A DNA stretch of 64,000 nt from positions 558,001 to 622,000 of the forward strand of contig CU207211.1 in NCBI GenBank assembly GCA_000026125.1, read 5' to 3'. Made by a program: the position numbers and the translations under genes. The notes under the pieces were generated by a model. It was not told where the DNA came from, made no database searches, and worked only from the letters and a program-made list of their open reading frames with translations. This document shows positions 22,719-31,822 of the stretch, one piece after another. Each line of letters starts with the position of its first letter. Positions within the stretch are counted from its first letter, which is position 1. The DNA is from Herminiimonas arsenicoxydans. Its GTDB lineage: Bacteria; Pseudomonadota; Gammaproteobacteria; Burkholderiales; Burkholderiaceae_D.

Positions 22719-23894
22719 ATGGAGGAAATCGTTATAGTTGCAGCCGGCCGCACTGCGGTCGGAAAATTCGGCGGGGCACTGGCAAAAATACCTGCTGCAG
22801 ATCTGGGCGCACATATCATCAGAAATTTATTGTTGCGCACGGGCATCGCTGCGGATGCGATCAGTGAAGTCATACTCGGCCAGGTGCTGACTGCCGGATG
22901 TGGGCAAAATCCTGCGCGGCAGGCATCGATACGCGGCGGCTTGCCGGACATGGTGCCGGCGTTCACCATCAACAAAGTGTGCGGCAGCGGTTTGAAGGCG
23001 ACACATCTTGCTGCGCAAGCCATTCAATGCGGCGATGCACACATCATCATCGCAGGCGGCCAGGAAAACATGAGCGCATCGCCGCACGTATTGCAGAATT
23101 CGCGCGAAGGCATACGCATGGGAGATGGAAAACTGGTCGACACCATGATCATCGATGGCCTCTGGGATGTGTACAACCAGTATCACATGGGCACAACGGC
23201 GGAAAACATTGCGAAAAAATTCGGCATATCACGCCAGGAGCAGGATGAATTCGCCTTGGCATCGCAGCACAAGGCAGAAGCAGCGCAGAATGCGGGGAAA
23301 TTCAAGGATGAGATTATTCCGCTTGAAATTCCGGGCAAGAAAGGCGCCGTCATCGTCGATTCCGACGAGTACATCAAGCCCGGCACCACGCTGGAATCTC
23401 TCGCTGCATTGCGTCCTGCTTTTTCAAAAGACGGCACAGTTACAGCGGGCAACGCATCTGGCATCAACGACGGTGCGGCTGCAGTGATCATGATGACGGC
23501 GAAGAAAGCGGCTGAACTTGGACTCAAGCCGTTAGCGCGCATCAAGGCTTATTCTTCCGCCGGGGTGGATCCAGCAATCATGGGTATGGGGCCGGTGCCG
23601 GCAGCTCAGTTATGCCTGAAGAAAGCTGGATGGTCGCATCAGGATATTGATTTGATGGAGATCAATGAAGCTTTTGCCGCGCAGGCGATTGCAGTGAATC
23701 GGGAAATGGGCTGGGATACCGGCAAGATCAATGTCAATGGCGGCGCCATCGCCATCGGCCATCCGATAGGTGCATCCGGCTGCAGGATACTGGTTACGCT
23801 TCTGCATGAAATGATGCGGCGCGATGCCCGCCGCGGCCTGGCAAGTCTGTGCATAGGTGGCGGCATGGGTGTGGCACTGGCGATAGAGCGCTAG
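22719..23894 (+). CDS. phaA: acetyl-CoA C-acetyltransferase (beta-ketothiolase)
   Basis: Condenses two acetyl-CoA to acetoacetyl-CoA, the first step of polyhydroxybutyrate synthesis. 391 residues. The nucleophile is C88 (NKVCGSGLK), with the second-site His in [12 protein letters not shown] and the C-terminal Cys in CIGGGMG. I start at the ATG at 22719 because GGAGA lies six bases upstream and the product begins [15 protein letters not shown], the family N-terminus. In-frame ATG codons at 22707 and a start at 22695 would add 4-8 residues. The acetoacetyl-CoA reductase gene follows at 47 bases, which fixes the pathway; no PHA synthase gene is in the window. Confidence 0.95.
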   Translation: MEEIVIVAAGRTAVGKFGGALAKIPAADLGAHIIRNLLLRTGIAADAISEVILGQVLTAGCGQNPARQASIRGGLPDMVPAFTINKVCGSGLKATHLAAQAIQCGDAHIIIAGGQENMSASPHVLQNSREGIRMGDGKLVDTMIIDGLWDVYNQYHMGTTAENIAKKFGISRQEQDEFALASQHKAEAAQNAGKFKDEIIPLEIPGKKGAVIVDSDEYIKPGTTLESLAALRPAFSKDGTVTAGNASGINDGAAAVIMMTAKKAAELGLKPLARIKAYSSAGVDPAIMGMGPVPAAQLCLKKAGWSHQDIDLMEINEAFAAQAIAVNREMGWDTGKINVNGGAIAIGHPIGASGCRILVTLLHEMMRRDARRGLASLCIGGGMGVALAIER

Positions 23895-23941
23895 TATCTG
23901 TTGGCGCAGATTATAAAAACAGACAGACAAGGGAGAGCGAC

Positions 23942-24682
23942 ATGACGCGTCTTGCATTGGTGACCGGTGGTATGGGTGGTTTGGGCGAAGCAATTTGCAT
24001 CAAACTTGCTGCGCTTGGATATCAGGTTGTTACAACGTATTCGCCATCCAACACGACAGCTGGAGAGTGGCTGGCGACGATGAAGGCAAGTGGCTATGAT
24101 TTTCGCGCCTATCCCTGTGATGTATCGGATTATGATTCAGCGCAACAATGCGTTGCCTTGATAAAAAAAGAAATCGGGGAGATTGATGTGCTGGTCAACA
24201 ATGCCGGCATCACGCGCGATATGACGTTCAAGAAAATGGAAAAAACGGATTGGGATGCCGTCATGGGTACCAATCTGGATTCTGTTTTCAATATGACCAA
24301 GCCGGTATGCGACGGCATGGTCGAGCGCGGCTGGGGACGCATTATCAATATTTCTTCGGTGAATGCGCAAAAGGGCGCGTTCGGACAAACCAATTATTCT
24401 GCTGCCAAGGCCGGCATGCATGGTTTCACCAAGGCCTTGGCGCTGGAAGTCGCGCGCAAGGCAGTCACGGTGAATACGATTTCCCCCGGTTATATCGGCA
24501 CCAAGATGGTGACGGCGATTCCGCAAGATGTGCTCGATACCAAGATCGTGCCGCAAATTCCGATGGGTCGTCTGGGCAAGCCGGAAGAAGTTGCCGGCCT
24601 GGTTGCCTATCTCGCCTCCGATGAAGCAGCGTTTGTGACGGGTGCGAATATCGCCATCAATGGTGGCCAGCACATGTATTGA
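23942..24682 (+). CDS. phbB: acetoacetyl-CoA reductase (NADPH)
   Basis: Reduces acetoacetyl-CoA to (R)-3-hydroxybutyryl-CoA, the monomer of polyhydroxybutyrate. 246 residues, a classical SDR: TGGMGGLGEAI near the N-terminus, NNAGITRD, the catalytic Ser in INISSVN and the YSAAKAG active site. It starts at the ATG at 23942 behind GGGAGAG; the frame is open to 23849 inside phaA but that part is not coding. Operon with phaA. Confidence 0.95.
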   Translation: MTRLALVTGGMGGLGEAICIKLAALGYQVVTTYSPSNTTAGEWLATMKASGYDFRAYPCDVSDYDSAQQCVALIKKEIGEIDVLVNNAGITRDMTFKKMEKTDWDAVMGTNLDSVFNMTKPVCDGMVERGWGRIINISSVNAQKGAFGQTNYSAAKAGMHGFTKALALEVARKAVTVNTISPGYIGTKMVTAIPQDVLDTKIVPQIPMGRLGKPEEVAGLVAYLASDEAAFVTGANIAINGGQHMY

Positions 24683-24722
24683 TGCGGGTATTGATCATCG
24701 AGACATATCGCGCGCTGGTAGA

Positions 24723-25361
24723 TCAGCCGGTTTGATCAACTAGTGCCTGCAAGCGCGCGACCAATGCCTCGGTGCGTATGAAGCCGGATGTCACCAGATG
24801 CAGTTCACCTGCATTTTCAAATACCAGCGTTGGAAATCCTGTTACTCCCCAGCGTTGCGTTTGCAAAAAATCGTTATTCGTTGCAGTGATCGTATCTTCC
24901 GACGACCATGCAGCAAGAAAATCCTTCAGTTCGATATCGATTCCTGCCTTGTTCAAGACATCAACGCTGATCTTGGCCAATACATCTCCTTTTGTTGTAT
25001 CCAGTCCTTCCGCATAAAATCCATGCTGAATGGCGTGAAATACGTCAAGAGCCTTATGCGGTGCGAGCAGGCGTGCGGCAACGACGGCGCGGCAGGCGGG
25101 TTCCGTATCGTAGATGAAATTCGGATGCGACAAGGCATCTTCGGAAAACGGTAATCCGCTGGCTTCCTCGACTTTCTCCCAATGCGCAAGCAGGCTGGCT
25201 TTCAGTTTTTCATCCATCAAGTCCGGATTGTAGGCGCGCAAGCCGCCGAGCACGATCTCCAGCGGCGTATCCGGAATGCCATTGAGCAGCGTCGTCAGCT
25301 CAGGTCCGAAACCGTAGCACCATGAACACATAGGGTCGGCGATATAGATGAGTTTGGTCAT
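24723..25361 (-). CDS. DsbA family thioredoxin-fold protein
   Basis: 212 residues. The active-site C12-S-W-C15 follows the first beta strand (MTKLIYIADPMCSWCYGFG), and the cis-Pro region is GVTGFPTLVF. An all-helical insert lies between. No signal peptide, so it is cytoplasmic, unlike DsbA itself; the closest named relatives are FrnE-like and 2-hydroxychromene-2-carboxylate isomerase-like proteins. Likely a disulfide oxidoreductase or glutathione-using enzyme. Convergent with phbB. Confidence 0.85.
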   Translation of the reverse strand: MTKLIYIADPMCSWCYGFGPELTTLLNGIPDTPLEIVLGGLRAYNPDLMDEKLKASLLAHWEKVEEASGLPFSEDALSHPNFIYDTEPACRAVVAARLLAPHKALDVFHAIQHGFYAEGLDTTKGDVLAKISVDVLNKAGIDIELKDFLAAWSSEDTITATNNDFLQTQRWGVTGFPTLVFENAGELHLVTSGFIRTEALVARLQALVDQTG

Positions 25362-25442
25362 GGGTGGTCTCTCTTTTTTTAGGCTGTGATTGATTTGCTT
25401 GCGTGAACCGAGGGAATGAAATGGCTGGGCTATCTGTTTTTG

Positions 25443-26024
25443 CTACGCATCCGTTGCTGACGGTAGGGCAGGCCGCTGACGCAAAGTCTGGACTGCCTGA
25501 CTAAAAATCTCGGACGGCATGCTGGCAGTCAGTTTCTCCCACAATTGCCATAACAAATCCGCATCCGCCAATGCCCGGTGGCGCGCTTCTGGAACCAGAC
25601 CGTGGCGTGCAATCAGCGTATCCAGATTGTGCCTTTTTTCTTCGGGGAAAAATCTGCGTGACAGTTTGACGGTACACAGCACATCGATAGACAAGGCGTG
25701 TCCTGCACGGGCGAGCGCGTGATGCAGAAAGCCGTAATCGAAGCGCGCATTATGCGCGATGAACAAGCCATCTTCCAGCCGTTCGCGCACCGTATCCGCC
25801 AGGGTTTCAAACGTCGGTGCTGTCGCGACCATTCGGTCGCTGATGCCGGTCAGATCCTGGATAAAAGACGGTATCGGCCGGCCTGGATTGACAAAGCTCG
25901 ACCAGCGGTCAATGTCGCCATCGGCATTCACGGTCACGATGCCGATCTCCGTGATGCGATCGTTGATTAGGTTTGCACCTGTCGTTTCGAGATCGATAAA
26001 TATCAATTTTTCATGAAATGTCAT
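25443..26024 (-). CDS. DnaQ-like 3'-5' exonuclease (DEDDh)
   Basis: 193 residues. ExoI FIDLETTG with its Asp and Glu, ExoII IAHNARFDYGFL, and ExoIII HRALADADLL with the catalytic His and Asp are all intact. It is shorter than DNA polymerase III epsilon and lacks its C-terminal tail, so it is a stand-alone exonuclease like those that trim DNA or RNA ends. No clear operon partner. The ATG is at 26022-26024. Confidence 0.88.
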   Translation of the reverse strand: MTFHEKLIFIDLETTGANLINDRITEIGIVTVNADGDIDRWSSFVNPGRPIPSFIQDLTGISDRMVATAPTFETLADTVRERLEDGLFIAHNARFDYGFLHHALARAGHALSIDVLCTVKLSRRFFPEEKRHNLDTLIARHGLVPEARHRALADADLLWQLWEKLTASMPSEIFSQAVQTLRQRPALPSATDA

Positions 26025-26060
26025 GACGCTATTGTCCCATGTCGGTGGATAGGCCGTGTG

Positions 26061-26087
26061 TTTTAGCGGCCAGACCGGCCGCTAAAA
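26061..26087. repeat. strong inverted repeat between divergent genes
   Basis: TTTTAGCGGCC (26061-26071) and GGCCGCTAAAA (26077-26087) form a perfect 11-bp stem with a 5-base loop. It lies 36 bases upstream of the exonuclease and 124 bases upstream of the chemoreceptor gene, where no terminator is expected. It could shield the two promoters from each other or be a binding site. Confidence 0.6.
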
Positions 26088-26211
26088 GACGATTCATCAG
26101 CCTGTCATATTTCCCCGCCAAAATTACGCCAAAGAAATTCCAGTGTGCCGTTATAGAGGATTCCCTATCCTCGTTACCAGCTGAAGCATGCTGTCCATGG
26201 GAAGTATAAAA

Positions 26212-28299
26212 ATGAAAAATATCTTGCTGGCGCCCGCCGTCAAACTGATGCAGGGCTTGCGTCTATTGCCGAAGTTTATTGTGTTGACGCTCATTTTCAT
26301 GACGCCGCTCGTGCTGGCAACCCTGCTGTTGCTGGGGGAGCTGGACAAGTCGATTGCATTCACGAAGCAGGAACGCCTGGGTATCCAGCATGTACGCAAA
26401 GTGCAGGAAATAATACGCCTGACGCAGCAGCATCGCAGCTACCAGCATATGTTCATCATGGGTAATGCGAGTGCCGAACAGCAGGCGCAAGGGCTGCAAA
26501 AAAATATCAATGAACAAATCGCCCTCTTCGATGCAATGCGGAAGGAAGAGCCTGCACTGTATGCCGGCGATGCGTGGACTGCGATCCAGAAAAACTGGAC
26601 GGCATTGCAGGAAAAACTGGCGACGGTCAAAGACAGAAAAACCTACAACGAACAAACCGAACTGATTGCGCAACTGGCACGTTTCAATACGATGATCGCG
26701 GATCGTACTAATCTCACGCATGATCCGGAAACGGCCAGTTACTATCTGGCCGAATTGTTTATCGGGGATTTTCCGCAAATCACCGAAGGATTGTCTGAGG
26801 TGGCCGGGCGTGGTGCAGCGTATATTGATAGCGGTTTGATGGAAGCCAATGAAGAGGTATTGCTGGGCTCCACCGTTTTGCTGACGCAGCGCGATCTGTC
26901 CGGCATTCCCGGCAAGATAGAAACCCTGCTTCATCACAGCCCCGCACTCAAGCCGCAAATGACATCGGTGCTGGCTGCCGTGCCGCTTGCAGTGGGCTAT
27001 CTGGATCGCGCAAAAAATGAAGTGCTGAGCAGCGTCGATCAAACTTCGGGGAATCAATTCGCGGAAGCGGGCAATGCCGCTATCGATGGTCTGTATGCAG
27101 CGGCCGCTACTTCGGCAAATCTGCTCGATCAATTATTGCTGGCCCGGATGGAAAGCGATGCCTTTCATCGCAGCATGATCATGCTGGCGATATGTTTGAC
27201 GATGGCGATAGCCGCTTATTTTCTGCTTGGATTCTATGTATCGTTTTCGACGGAAGTACGGCGTCTCGGGGCCGCTGTCATGCGCACGGCATCCGGCGAT
27301 CTGAGCCGTAAAATAACATCCGGCGGCAAAGATGAAATTGCCCAGTTGCTCAATGCGTTTGGCAACATGAGCGACGGACTCACACGCCTGGTCACGCAAG
27401 TGCGACTGGGTAGCGATACGATTGCACAGGCCTCGAACGAGATCGCCACCGGCAACCTGAATCTGTCGACCCGCACCGAAGAACAAGCCAGCTCACTGGA
27501 GCAAACATCGGCTGCGATGGAAGAACTGACCAGTACCGTCAAACAGAATGCCGCGCATGCACAGCAGGCCAATCGTCTGGCAAAAACGGCATCCGGCATT
27601 GCCGAGCAGGGCGGCAGTGCAGTGTCGCAAGTGGTCGATACCATGCAGGCGATCCAGCAGTCTTCCAGGGAGATCAGCGACATTATCGGCGTCGTCGACA
27701 GCATCGCCTTTCAAACCAATATCCTGGCCTTGAATGCAGCAGTCGAGGCAGCCCGTGCGGGTGAGCAGGGGCGGGGTTTTGCAGTCGTTGCAGCGGAAGT
27801 GCGCAATCTCGCGCAGCGCAGTGCCGTTGCGGCAAAGGAAATCAAGGTACTGATTGCCGCATCGGTAGAAAAGGTCGAGGCCGGCAGCAAGCAGGTAAAT
27901 GCGGCAGGCAAGACGATGGATCAAATCGTGCAATCGATTACGCACGTTACCACTATCATGGCGGAAATCACGGCAGCCAGCGCGGAGCAGCAGAGCGGCA
28001 TTGAACATATCAATCAGGCGCTCGGCCAGATGGATGGCATTACGCAGCAAAATGCCGCTCTGGTCGAAGAAGCGGCGGCCGCTGCGGAAAGCATGCACGA
28101 GCAAACGCTCGCATTGTCGGCAACGGTTGCCGTATTCAAGCTGGCAAACGATGAGCACGGCCCTGAAAAGCCGGCGTTGCAGTCTGCGCACAATAACGTG
28201 AAAATTCTTCCCAGACGCTCAGCGAGCATTGCACACGATGCGCAGACGGCAATGCTGCCAGAGCATCCTCAACTGGCAGTGGCAAACGGTTCGCGCTGA
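26212..28299 (+). CDS. methyl-accepting chemotaxis protein
   Basis: 695 residues. TM1 at about 22-42, a long periplasmic helical domain of some 275 residues, TM2 at about 320-342, HAMP to about 395, and the MCP signalling domain with the conserved hairpin SIAFQTNILALNAAVEAARAGEQ. Methylation helices with Glu/Gln pairs (EEQASSLEQTSAAMEELT) flank it. It senses an unknown ligand and steers CheA. It lacks an obvious C-terminal CheR-binding pentapeptide. I start at the ATG at 26212 because GGGAAG lies eight bases upstream; an earlier start at 26188 adds eight residues. No chemotaxis genes are nearby. Confidence 0.94.
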   Translation: MKNILLAPAVKLMQGLRLLPKFIVLTLIFMTPLVLATLLLLGELDKSIAFTKQERLGIQHVRKVQEIIRLTQQHRSYQHMFIMGNASAEQQAQGLQKNINEQIALFDAMRKEEPALYAGDAWTAIQKNWTALQEKLATVKDRKTYNEQTELIAQLARFNTMIADRTNLTHDPETASYYLAELFIGDFPQITEGLSEVAGRGAAYIDSGLMEANEEVLLGSTVLLTQRDLSGIPGKIETLLHHSPALKPQMTSVLAAVPLAVGYLDRAKNEVLSSVDQTSGNQFAEAGNAAIDGLYAAAATSANLLDQLLLARMESDAFHRSMIMLAICLTMAIAAYFLLGFYVSFSTEVRRLGAAVMRTASGDLSRKITSGGKDEIAQLLNAFGNMSDGLTRLVTQVRLGSDTIAQASNEIATGNLNLSTRTEEQASSLEQTSAAMEELTSTVKQNAAHAQQANRLAKTASGIAEQGGSAVSQVVDTMQAIQQSSREISDIIGVVDSIAFQTNILALNAAVEAARAGEQGRGFAVVAAEVRNLAQRSAVAAKEIKVLIAASVEKVEAGSKQVNAAGKTMDQIVQSITHVTTIMAEITAASAEQQSGIEHINQALGQMDGITQQNAALVEEAAAAAESMHEQTLALSATVAVFKLANDEHGPEKPALQSAHNNVKILPRRSASIAHDAQTAMLPEHPQLAVANGSR

Positions 28300-28317
28300 A
28301 AGAGTGTGCGATGCAGC

Positions 28318-28539
28318 TTATGCTGCTGCACGGACCTTGATGCGGATATCGCCCAGGGCCACCACCTGGCCTGCGCGTATCTTGCATGTTTTACGCAATT
28401 CGGTTTGTCCATCTACCTTGACCTGGCCGCTGGCGACCAGCACCTTGCCGGCGCCGCCGCTGTCGCATACGCCAACCAGTTTCAGTAACTGGTTCAATTC
28501 GACGTATTCGTCATTTAATTCAAATTCGAGTTGTTGCAT
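28318..28539 (-). CDS. S4-domain RNA-binding protein (YbcJ-like)
   Basis: 73 residues, about the size of E. coli YbcJ. Nearly the whole protein is an S4 RNA-binding domain: LNQLLKLVG, then GGAGKVLVASGQVKVDG and the conserved TELRKTCKIRAGQ. Probably binds structured RNA or the ribosome. I take the ATG at 28537-28539; a TTG at 28575 would add 12 residues. Convergent with the chemoreceptor and followed upstream by a small hypothetical gene in the same direction. Confidence 0.85.
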   Translation of the reverse strand: MQQLEFELNDEYVELNQLLKLVGVCDSGGAGKVLVASGQVKVDGQTELRKTCKIRAGQVVALGDIRIKVRAAA

Positions 28540-28578
28540 GATGTTTTTATATTTTAAGGAAGTGAAAATGCACAACGT

Positions 28579-28860
28579 TCAGGCTATTTTTGCCAGCGTT
28601 TGCTGTGCCTTGTCCAGCCACAGATCGAGATTCGCCAGCAGATCCACCTGACTGAACGAGCAACTTTCTTCTGTAAACAAACTGCCGGCTTCCAGGCGTC
28701 CCAGCAAATCCTCCATCACTTCGGCATAGCGCGGCGGCAAGGCCGACAACAGTGCAGTTTGCGTGCGCCATGACTGGCAGAAGTCAGCGATCGCAAGGCG
28801 ATTCTGGCGTATTGCATGCAGCGAGTCTTGCAGCAAATGGAGTGTTTGATCGTGAGACAT
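28579..28860 (-). CDS. hypothetical helical protein
   Basis: 93 residues, not recognised. It begins MSHDQTLHLLQDSLHAIR and is predicted almost wholly alpha-helical with charged and Leu-rich faces, so probably a small soluble protein or partner subunit. It has no signal peptide or Cys motif. The stop is 39 bases before the S4 gene start, so they may be co-transcribed, which hints at a shared RNA-related role at most. Confidence 0.65.
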   Translation of the reverse strand: MSHDQTLHLLQDSLHAIRQNRLAIADFCQSWRTQTALLSALPPRYAEVMEDLLGRLEAGSLFTEESCSFSQVDLLANLDLWLDKAQQTLAKIA

Positions 28861-28899
28861 GATGAGTATCGATAAGGAAATAAAGCCGTCCGTCGCCTG

Positions 28900-29286
28900 T
28901 CAGGCGCCGTGGAATGCCGCGATTAAAAAGAGTGCAATTACGCACAGATAGCCTACCGTCCATGAGAGGGAGCGTAGCGTGGCGTGATTCGTCAGATACA
29001 GCACCGTATAGACGATGCGGGCGATAATAAAAACGCCTGCCAGCATATTAATTGTATCCTGCGGCGCGTTCAGTTGTTGCGCCACCAGTACGCCGGCGGC
29101 AAAAAACGGGAACGCTTCAAAATGATTCCGATGGGCAGCATCGGCACGCCGTCGCACGCCCTCCTGTTTTTCCAGCCAGCGTCGCGGCTCGGAATTATCG
29201 AAGTCGCGCTTGCCCCACTTGGCAATGGCAACCGTCACTACTGGCATCACGCCTGCCGCCAGCACACACCAGTAAGAAAGATTCAT
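28900..29286 (-). CDS. MAPEG family membrane protein
   Basis: 128 residues with four membrane segments. The conserved RADAAHRNHFEAFPFFAAGVLVA stretch (its key residues are R, H-N, E and the following FPFF) is the hallmark of bacterial MAPEG proteins, relatives of microsomal glutathione transferase. Glutathione-dependent activity is known for only a few bacterial members, so the role here is open. Reads leftward towards the two small genes. Confidence 0.82.
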   Translation of the reverse strand: MNLSYWCVLAAGVMPVVTVAIAKWGKRDFDNSEPRRWLEKQEGVRRRADAAHRNHFEAFPFFAAGVLVAQQLNAPQDTINMLAGVFIIARIVYTVLYLTNHATLRSLSWTVGYLCVIALFLIAAFHGA

Positions 29287-29374
29287 CTTGAGCTCCGCAC
29301 AGTAAACCGGGATAAAAATAGATGACCGGCACCCAGATTAGCATGCGCGATGGTACGCGACCATCTGCAGATGA

Positions 29375-30808
29375 TCAGTCACGCACCGGTGCGATGGCTT
29401 CCGCATAGTCGTATAGGGCAGCAAGAATTTCCTCGCCGCGCTCATCTGCGGTTTCGGACAGCTGGTCGATTTCGGCAAACATGCCTTCGATGGTGCGGGC
29501 GCCGCCATCGCCATTGAACAGGCGCGCTGCACGATGTTCTTCCCAGCGTTCAGCTTCTTCGGCAGACAGAGTCTGCGGGAAATTGCGCGCACGATAGCGC
29601 CAGAAAAGTTCTTCCAGCCGTGCATCGGAAAAGCCCGGTGTGGCCTTGGCCAGTGCTTCCGGCGACAGGGCGCGCAATTCCTGCAGCAGGCGGCGATCGT
29701 TGTTGCCGACAAAACCGCCATACAGATCTTCGTCCACATCCGGCGTGCCTTCTTGCGGCCGGTGAAATACATCCTGCCAGATCGCCGTCATGTCCGGCGT
29801 GGTGGCGGCGATTTCGGCGTGCCGCAATGCCGTCGCGACATCCAGTCCCCATTGCGCGGTCATTTCAGCCGACAGCGTTTTCAGATTGTTGATGACGACA
29901 GGCGATTTGTTCAGATGGATGGATTTGATCGGCAGCCGGCTCACGCCTTCCGGCAGCGCATCCGCCTTGCTGAACATGCGGGTGCGTATCGTCTCGGCAT
30001 CCAGCGTGGCAAGCTCGCTCGGATCGGCAGCCAGATCCCACACGATGACTTCATTCTTGTTGGTCGGATGCACGGCCAGCGGCCAGACGATGCCGATGCA
30101 GCCGCGCTCGGCAGGAAACATGCCGGTAATGTGCAGGAAGGGGCGACGCAAGGGCAGGCCGATTTCCGTCGCCACCCGGTCTTTCTTGTGCAGGGCAAAA
30201 CAGAAGTCGAACAGCCTGGGTTGCCGGTCGCGGATCAGGCGCGCCAGTGCAATGGTGGCGCGCACATCGGACAAGGCATCATGCGCGGCTTCATGCGCGA
30301 TGCCGTTGGCAGCAGTCAGTTGCTCCAGGCGGAAGCTGGAGCGCCCATCAGGATGTTGGGGCCAGTTGATGCCTTCGGGACGCAAGGCATAGGCTGTGCG
30401 CACGACGTCGAGGATATCCCAGCGGCCGCAAGCGTTTTGCCATTCGCGTGCATACGGGTCGATCAGGTTGCGCCAGAACATGAAGCGCGTGACTTCGTCA
30501 TCGAAACGGATGGTGTTGTAGCCGACGCCTATGGTGCCGGTTTGCGCCAGTTCGCTTTCGATTTTTGCCGCGAACTGATATTCCGGTATGCCGCGCTCAA
30601 GGCAGACTTGCGGCGTGATGCCGGTGATCAGGCACGATTGCGGATCGGGCAGGAAATCGTTGGCGGGCTGGCAGTACAGCATGATGGGTGCGCCGATTTC
30701 ATTGAGTTCGGCATCGGTGCGGATGGCGGCAAATTGCGCCGGCCGGTCGCGGCGCGTATTGATGCCGAAGGTTTCATAGTCGTGCCAGAGAAAGGTGTGC
30801 GTGGACAT
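29375..30808 (-). CDS. sbcB: exodeoxyribonuclease I
   Basis: Degrades single-stranded DNA 3' to 5' and takes part in recombination and mismatch repair. 477 residues, the usual length. DEDDh exonuclease domain with WHDYETFGIN near the N-terminus, GYNTIRFDDEV, and AAHDALSDVRATIALARL; the ExoI SH3-like and C-terminal helical domains follow. The ATG at 30806-30808. No accessory gene such as sbcC lies next to it. Confidence 0.96.
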   Translation of the reverse strand: MSTHTFLWHDYETFGINTRRDRPAQFAAIRTDAELNEIGAPIMLYCQPANDFLPDPQSCLITGITPQVCLERGIPEYQFAAKIESELAQTGTIGVGYNTIRFDDEVTRFMFWRNLIDPYAREWQNACGRWDILDVVRTAYALRPEGINWPQHPDGRSSFRLEQLTAANGIAHEAAHDALSDVRATIALARLIRDRQPRLFDFCFALHKKDRVATEIGLPLRRPFLHITGMFPAERGCIGIVWPLAVHPTNKNEVIVWDLAADPSELATLDAETIRTRMFSKADALPEGVSRLPIKSIHLNKSPVVINNLKTLSAEMTAQWGLDVATALRHAEIAATTPDMTAIWQDVFHRPQEGTPDVDEDLYGGFVGNNDRRLLQELRALSPEALAKATPGFSDARLEELFWRYRARNFPQTLSAEEAERWEEHRAARLFNGDGGARTIEGMFAEIDQLSETADERGEEILAALYDYAEAIAPVRD

Positions 30809-30843
30809 CGTGAATAATGGGTGAATGGTAAGGCGGAGCTGGT

Positions 30844-31812
30844 TCAGGCCGATATTTGATTGCGCCCGGCTTCCTTGGCGCGATACAGGGCTGCATCGGC
30901 CCGCGTGACGAGATCTTCCTGATCGTGTTGCGCATCCAGCGTGGCGATGCCGAAGGAGGCAGTCAGGTGTGGCAGCGGCACATGCATATCTTCAAAGACA
31001 ACAGCTTCACGCATGCGTTCGCACAGGCGCTGCGCGACCATTCTGCCGGTTGTTGCATTGCTGTCCGGCAGAATGACGGTCAACTCTTCGCCGCCGTAGC
31101 GCACGGCGAAATCGCTGGGACGCAATGCCGCGTTCAATACGCCGGCTGCAACGCGCAAGGCGTGGTCGCCCATCTGGTGACCGTATTGATCGTTGAATTT
31201 CTTGAAGTAATCCAGATCGATCATGATCAGCGACAGCGGGCGGCCGGCATGGTGTGCTTCCTCGACCAATTCCGCCAGCTTGTCATTCAGCCAGGCGCGA
31301 TTATACAAACCGGTCAGGCCGTCCAGCATCGATAGCTGGCGATAGAATTCGCCGACTTTTTCACGTCGTCGCAATTGCGCATTGGCTGCACGCAGGCGGA
31401 ATGACAACTGGCGTAACAGATTGCGTGCCACGCCATCGACTTCATCGATCAGTTTCCACAAGGTACGCGATGGAATGACCAGCAGATCGGTTTCTTCCAG
31501 TGCCATCAGGGCATTGGCATGTACGGCCTCATCCAGTACCGACAATTCGCCTATGCTTTCGCCGGGCAGGATTTTATCGTTACGCACCTGCTGTGTATCG
31601 TCGGCCAGCAGCGTGTTACCCAGCGCGCCGCGCAAGACTACGTACACGCACGCTACGCTGCCGTGCATGTTCGGCAGTGCCTCGCCATTCGATATCCGCT
31701 GTATTGCGCATTGTTCCAGCAGCGTGCCGACAGCCGGGTCGGTGACGCCGTCGAATAAATGCAGCTTGTCTATCGTGTAAGGCGATGCGCCAAAATACGT
31801 GATTTGTTCCAA
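30844..31812 (-). CDS. diguanylate cyclase with cyclic-nucleotide-binding domain
   Basis: 322 residues. An N-terminal CNB/Crp-like sensor (about 15-130; GESIGELSVLD at 84-94) is joined by a short helix to a GGDEF domain (about 160-320). The active-site motif is GGEEL at 240-244, and RPSD at 231-234 is the product-inhibition I-site five residues before it. It probably makes cyclic di-GMP in response to a bound nucleotide, or uses the CNB as a docking domain. The apparent start is a TTG at 31810-31812 with no ATG nearby. It lies 10 bases after the HDOD gene, so operon. Confidence 0.9.
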   Translation of the reverse strand: MEQITYFGASPYTIDKLHLFDGVTDPAVGTLLEQCAIQRISNGEALPNMHGSVACVYVVLRGALGNTLLADDTQQVRNDKILPGESIGELSVLDEAVHANALMALEETDLLVIPSRTLWKLIDEVDGVARNLLRQLSFRLRAANAQLRRREKVGEFYRQLSMLDGLTGLYNRAWLNDKLAELVEEAHHAGRPLSLIMIDLDYFKKFNDQYGHQMGDHALRVAAGVLNAALRPSDFAVRYGGEELTVILPDSNATTGRMVAQRLCERMREAVVFEDMHVPLPHLTASFGIATLDAQHDQEDLVTRADAALYRAKEAGRNQISA

Positions 31813-31822
31813 CTTCGTCTTT

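Noticed and set aside
26129..26154. FliA (sigma28) promoter for the chemoreceptor
   Set aside because: CAAA and GCCGTTAT are present but the spacer is 13 bases rather than 15 and both elements deviate from consensus.
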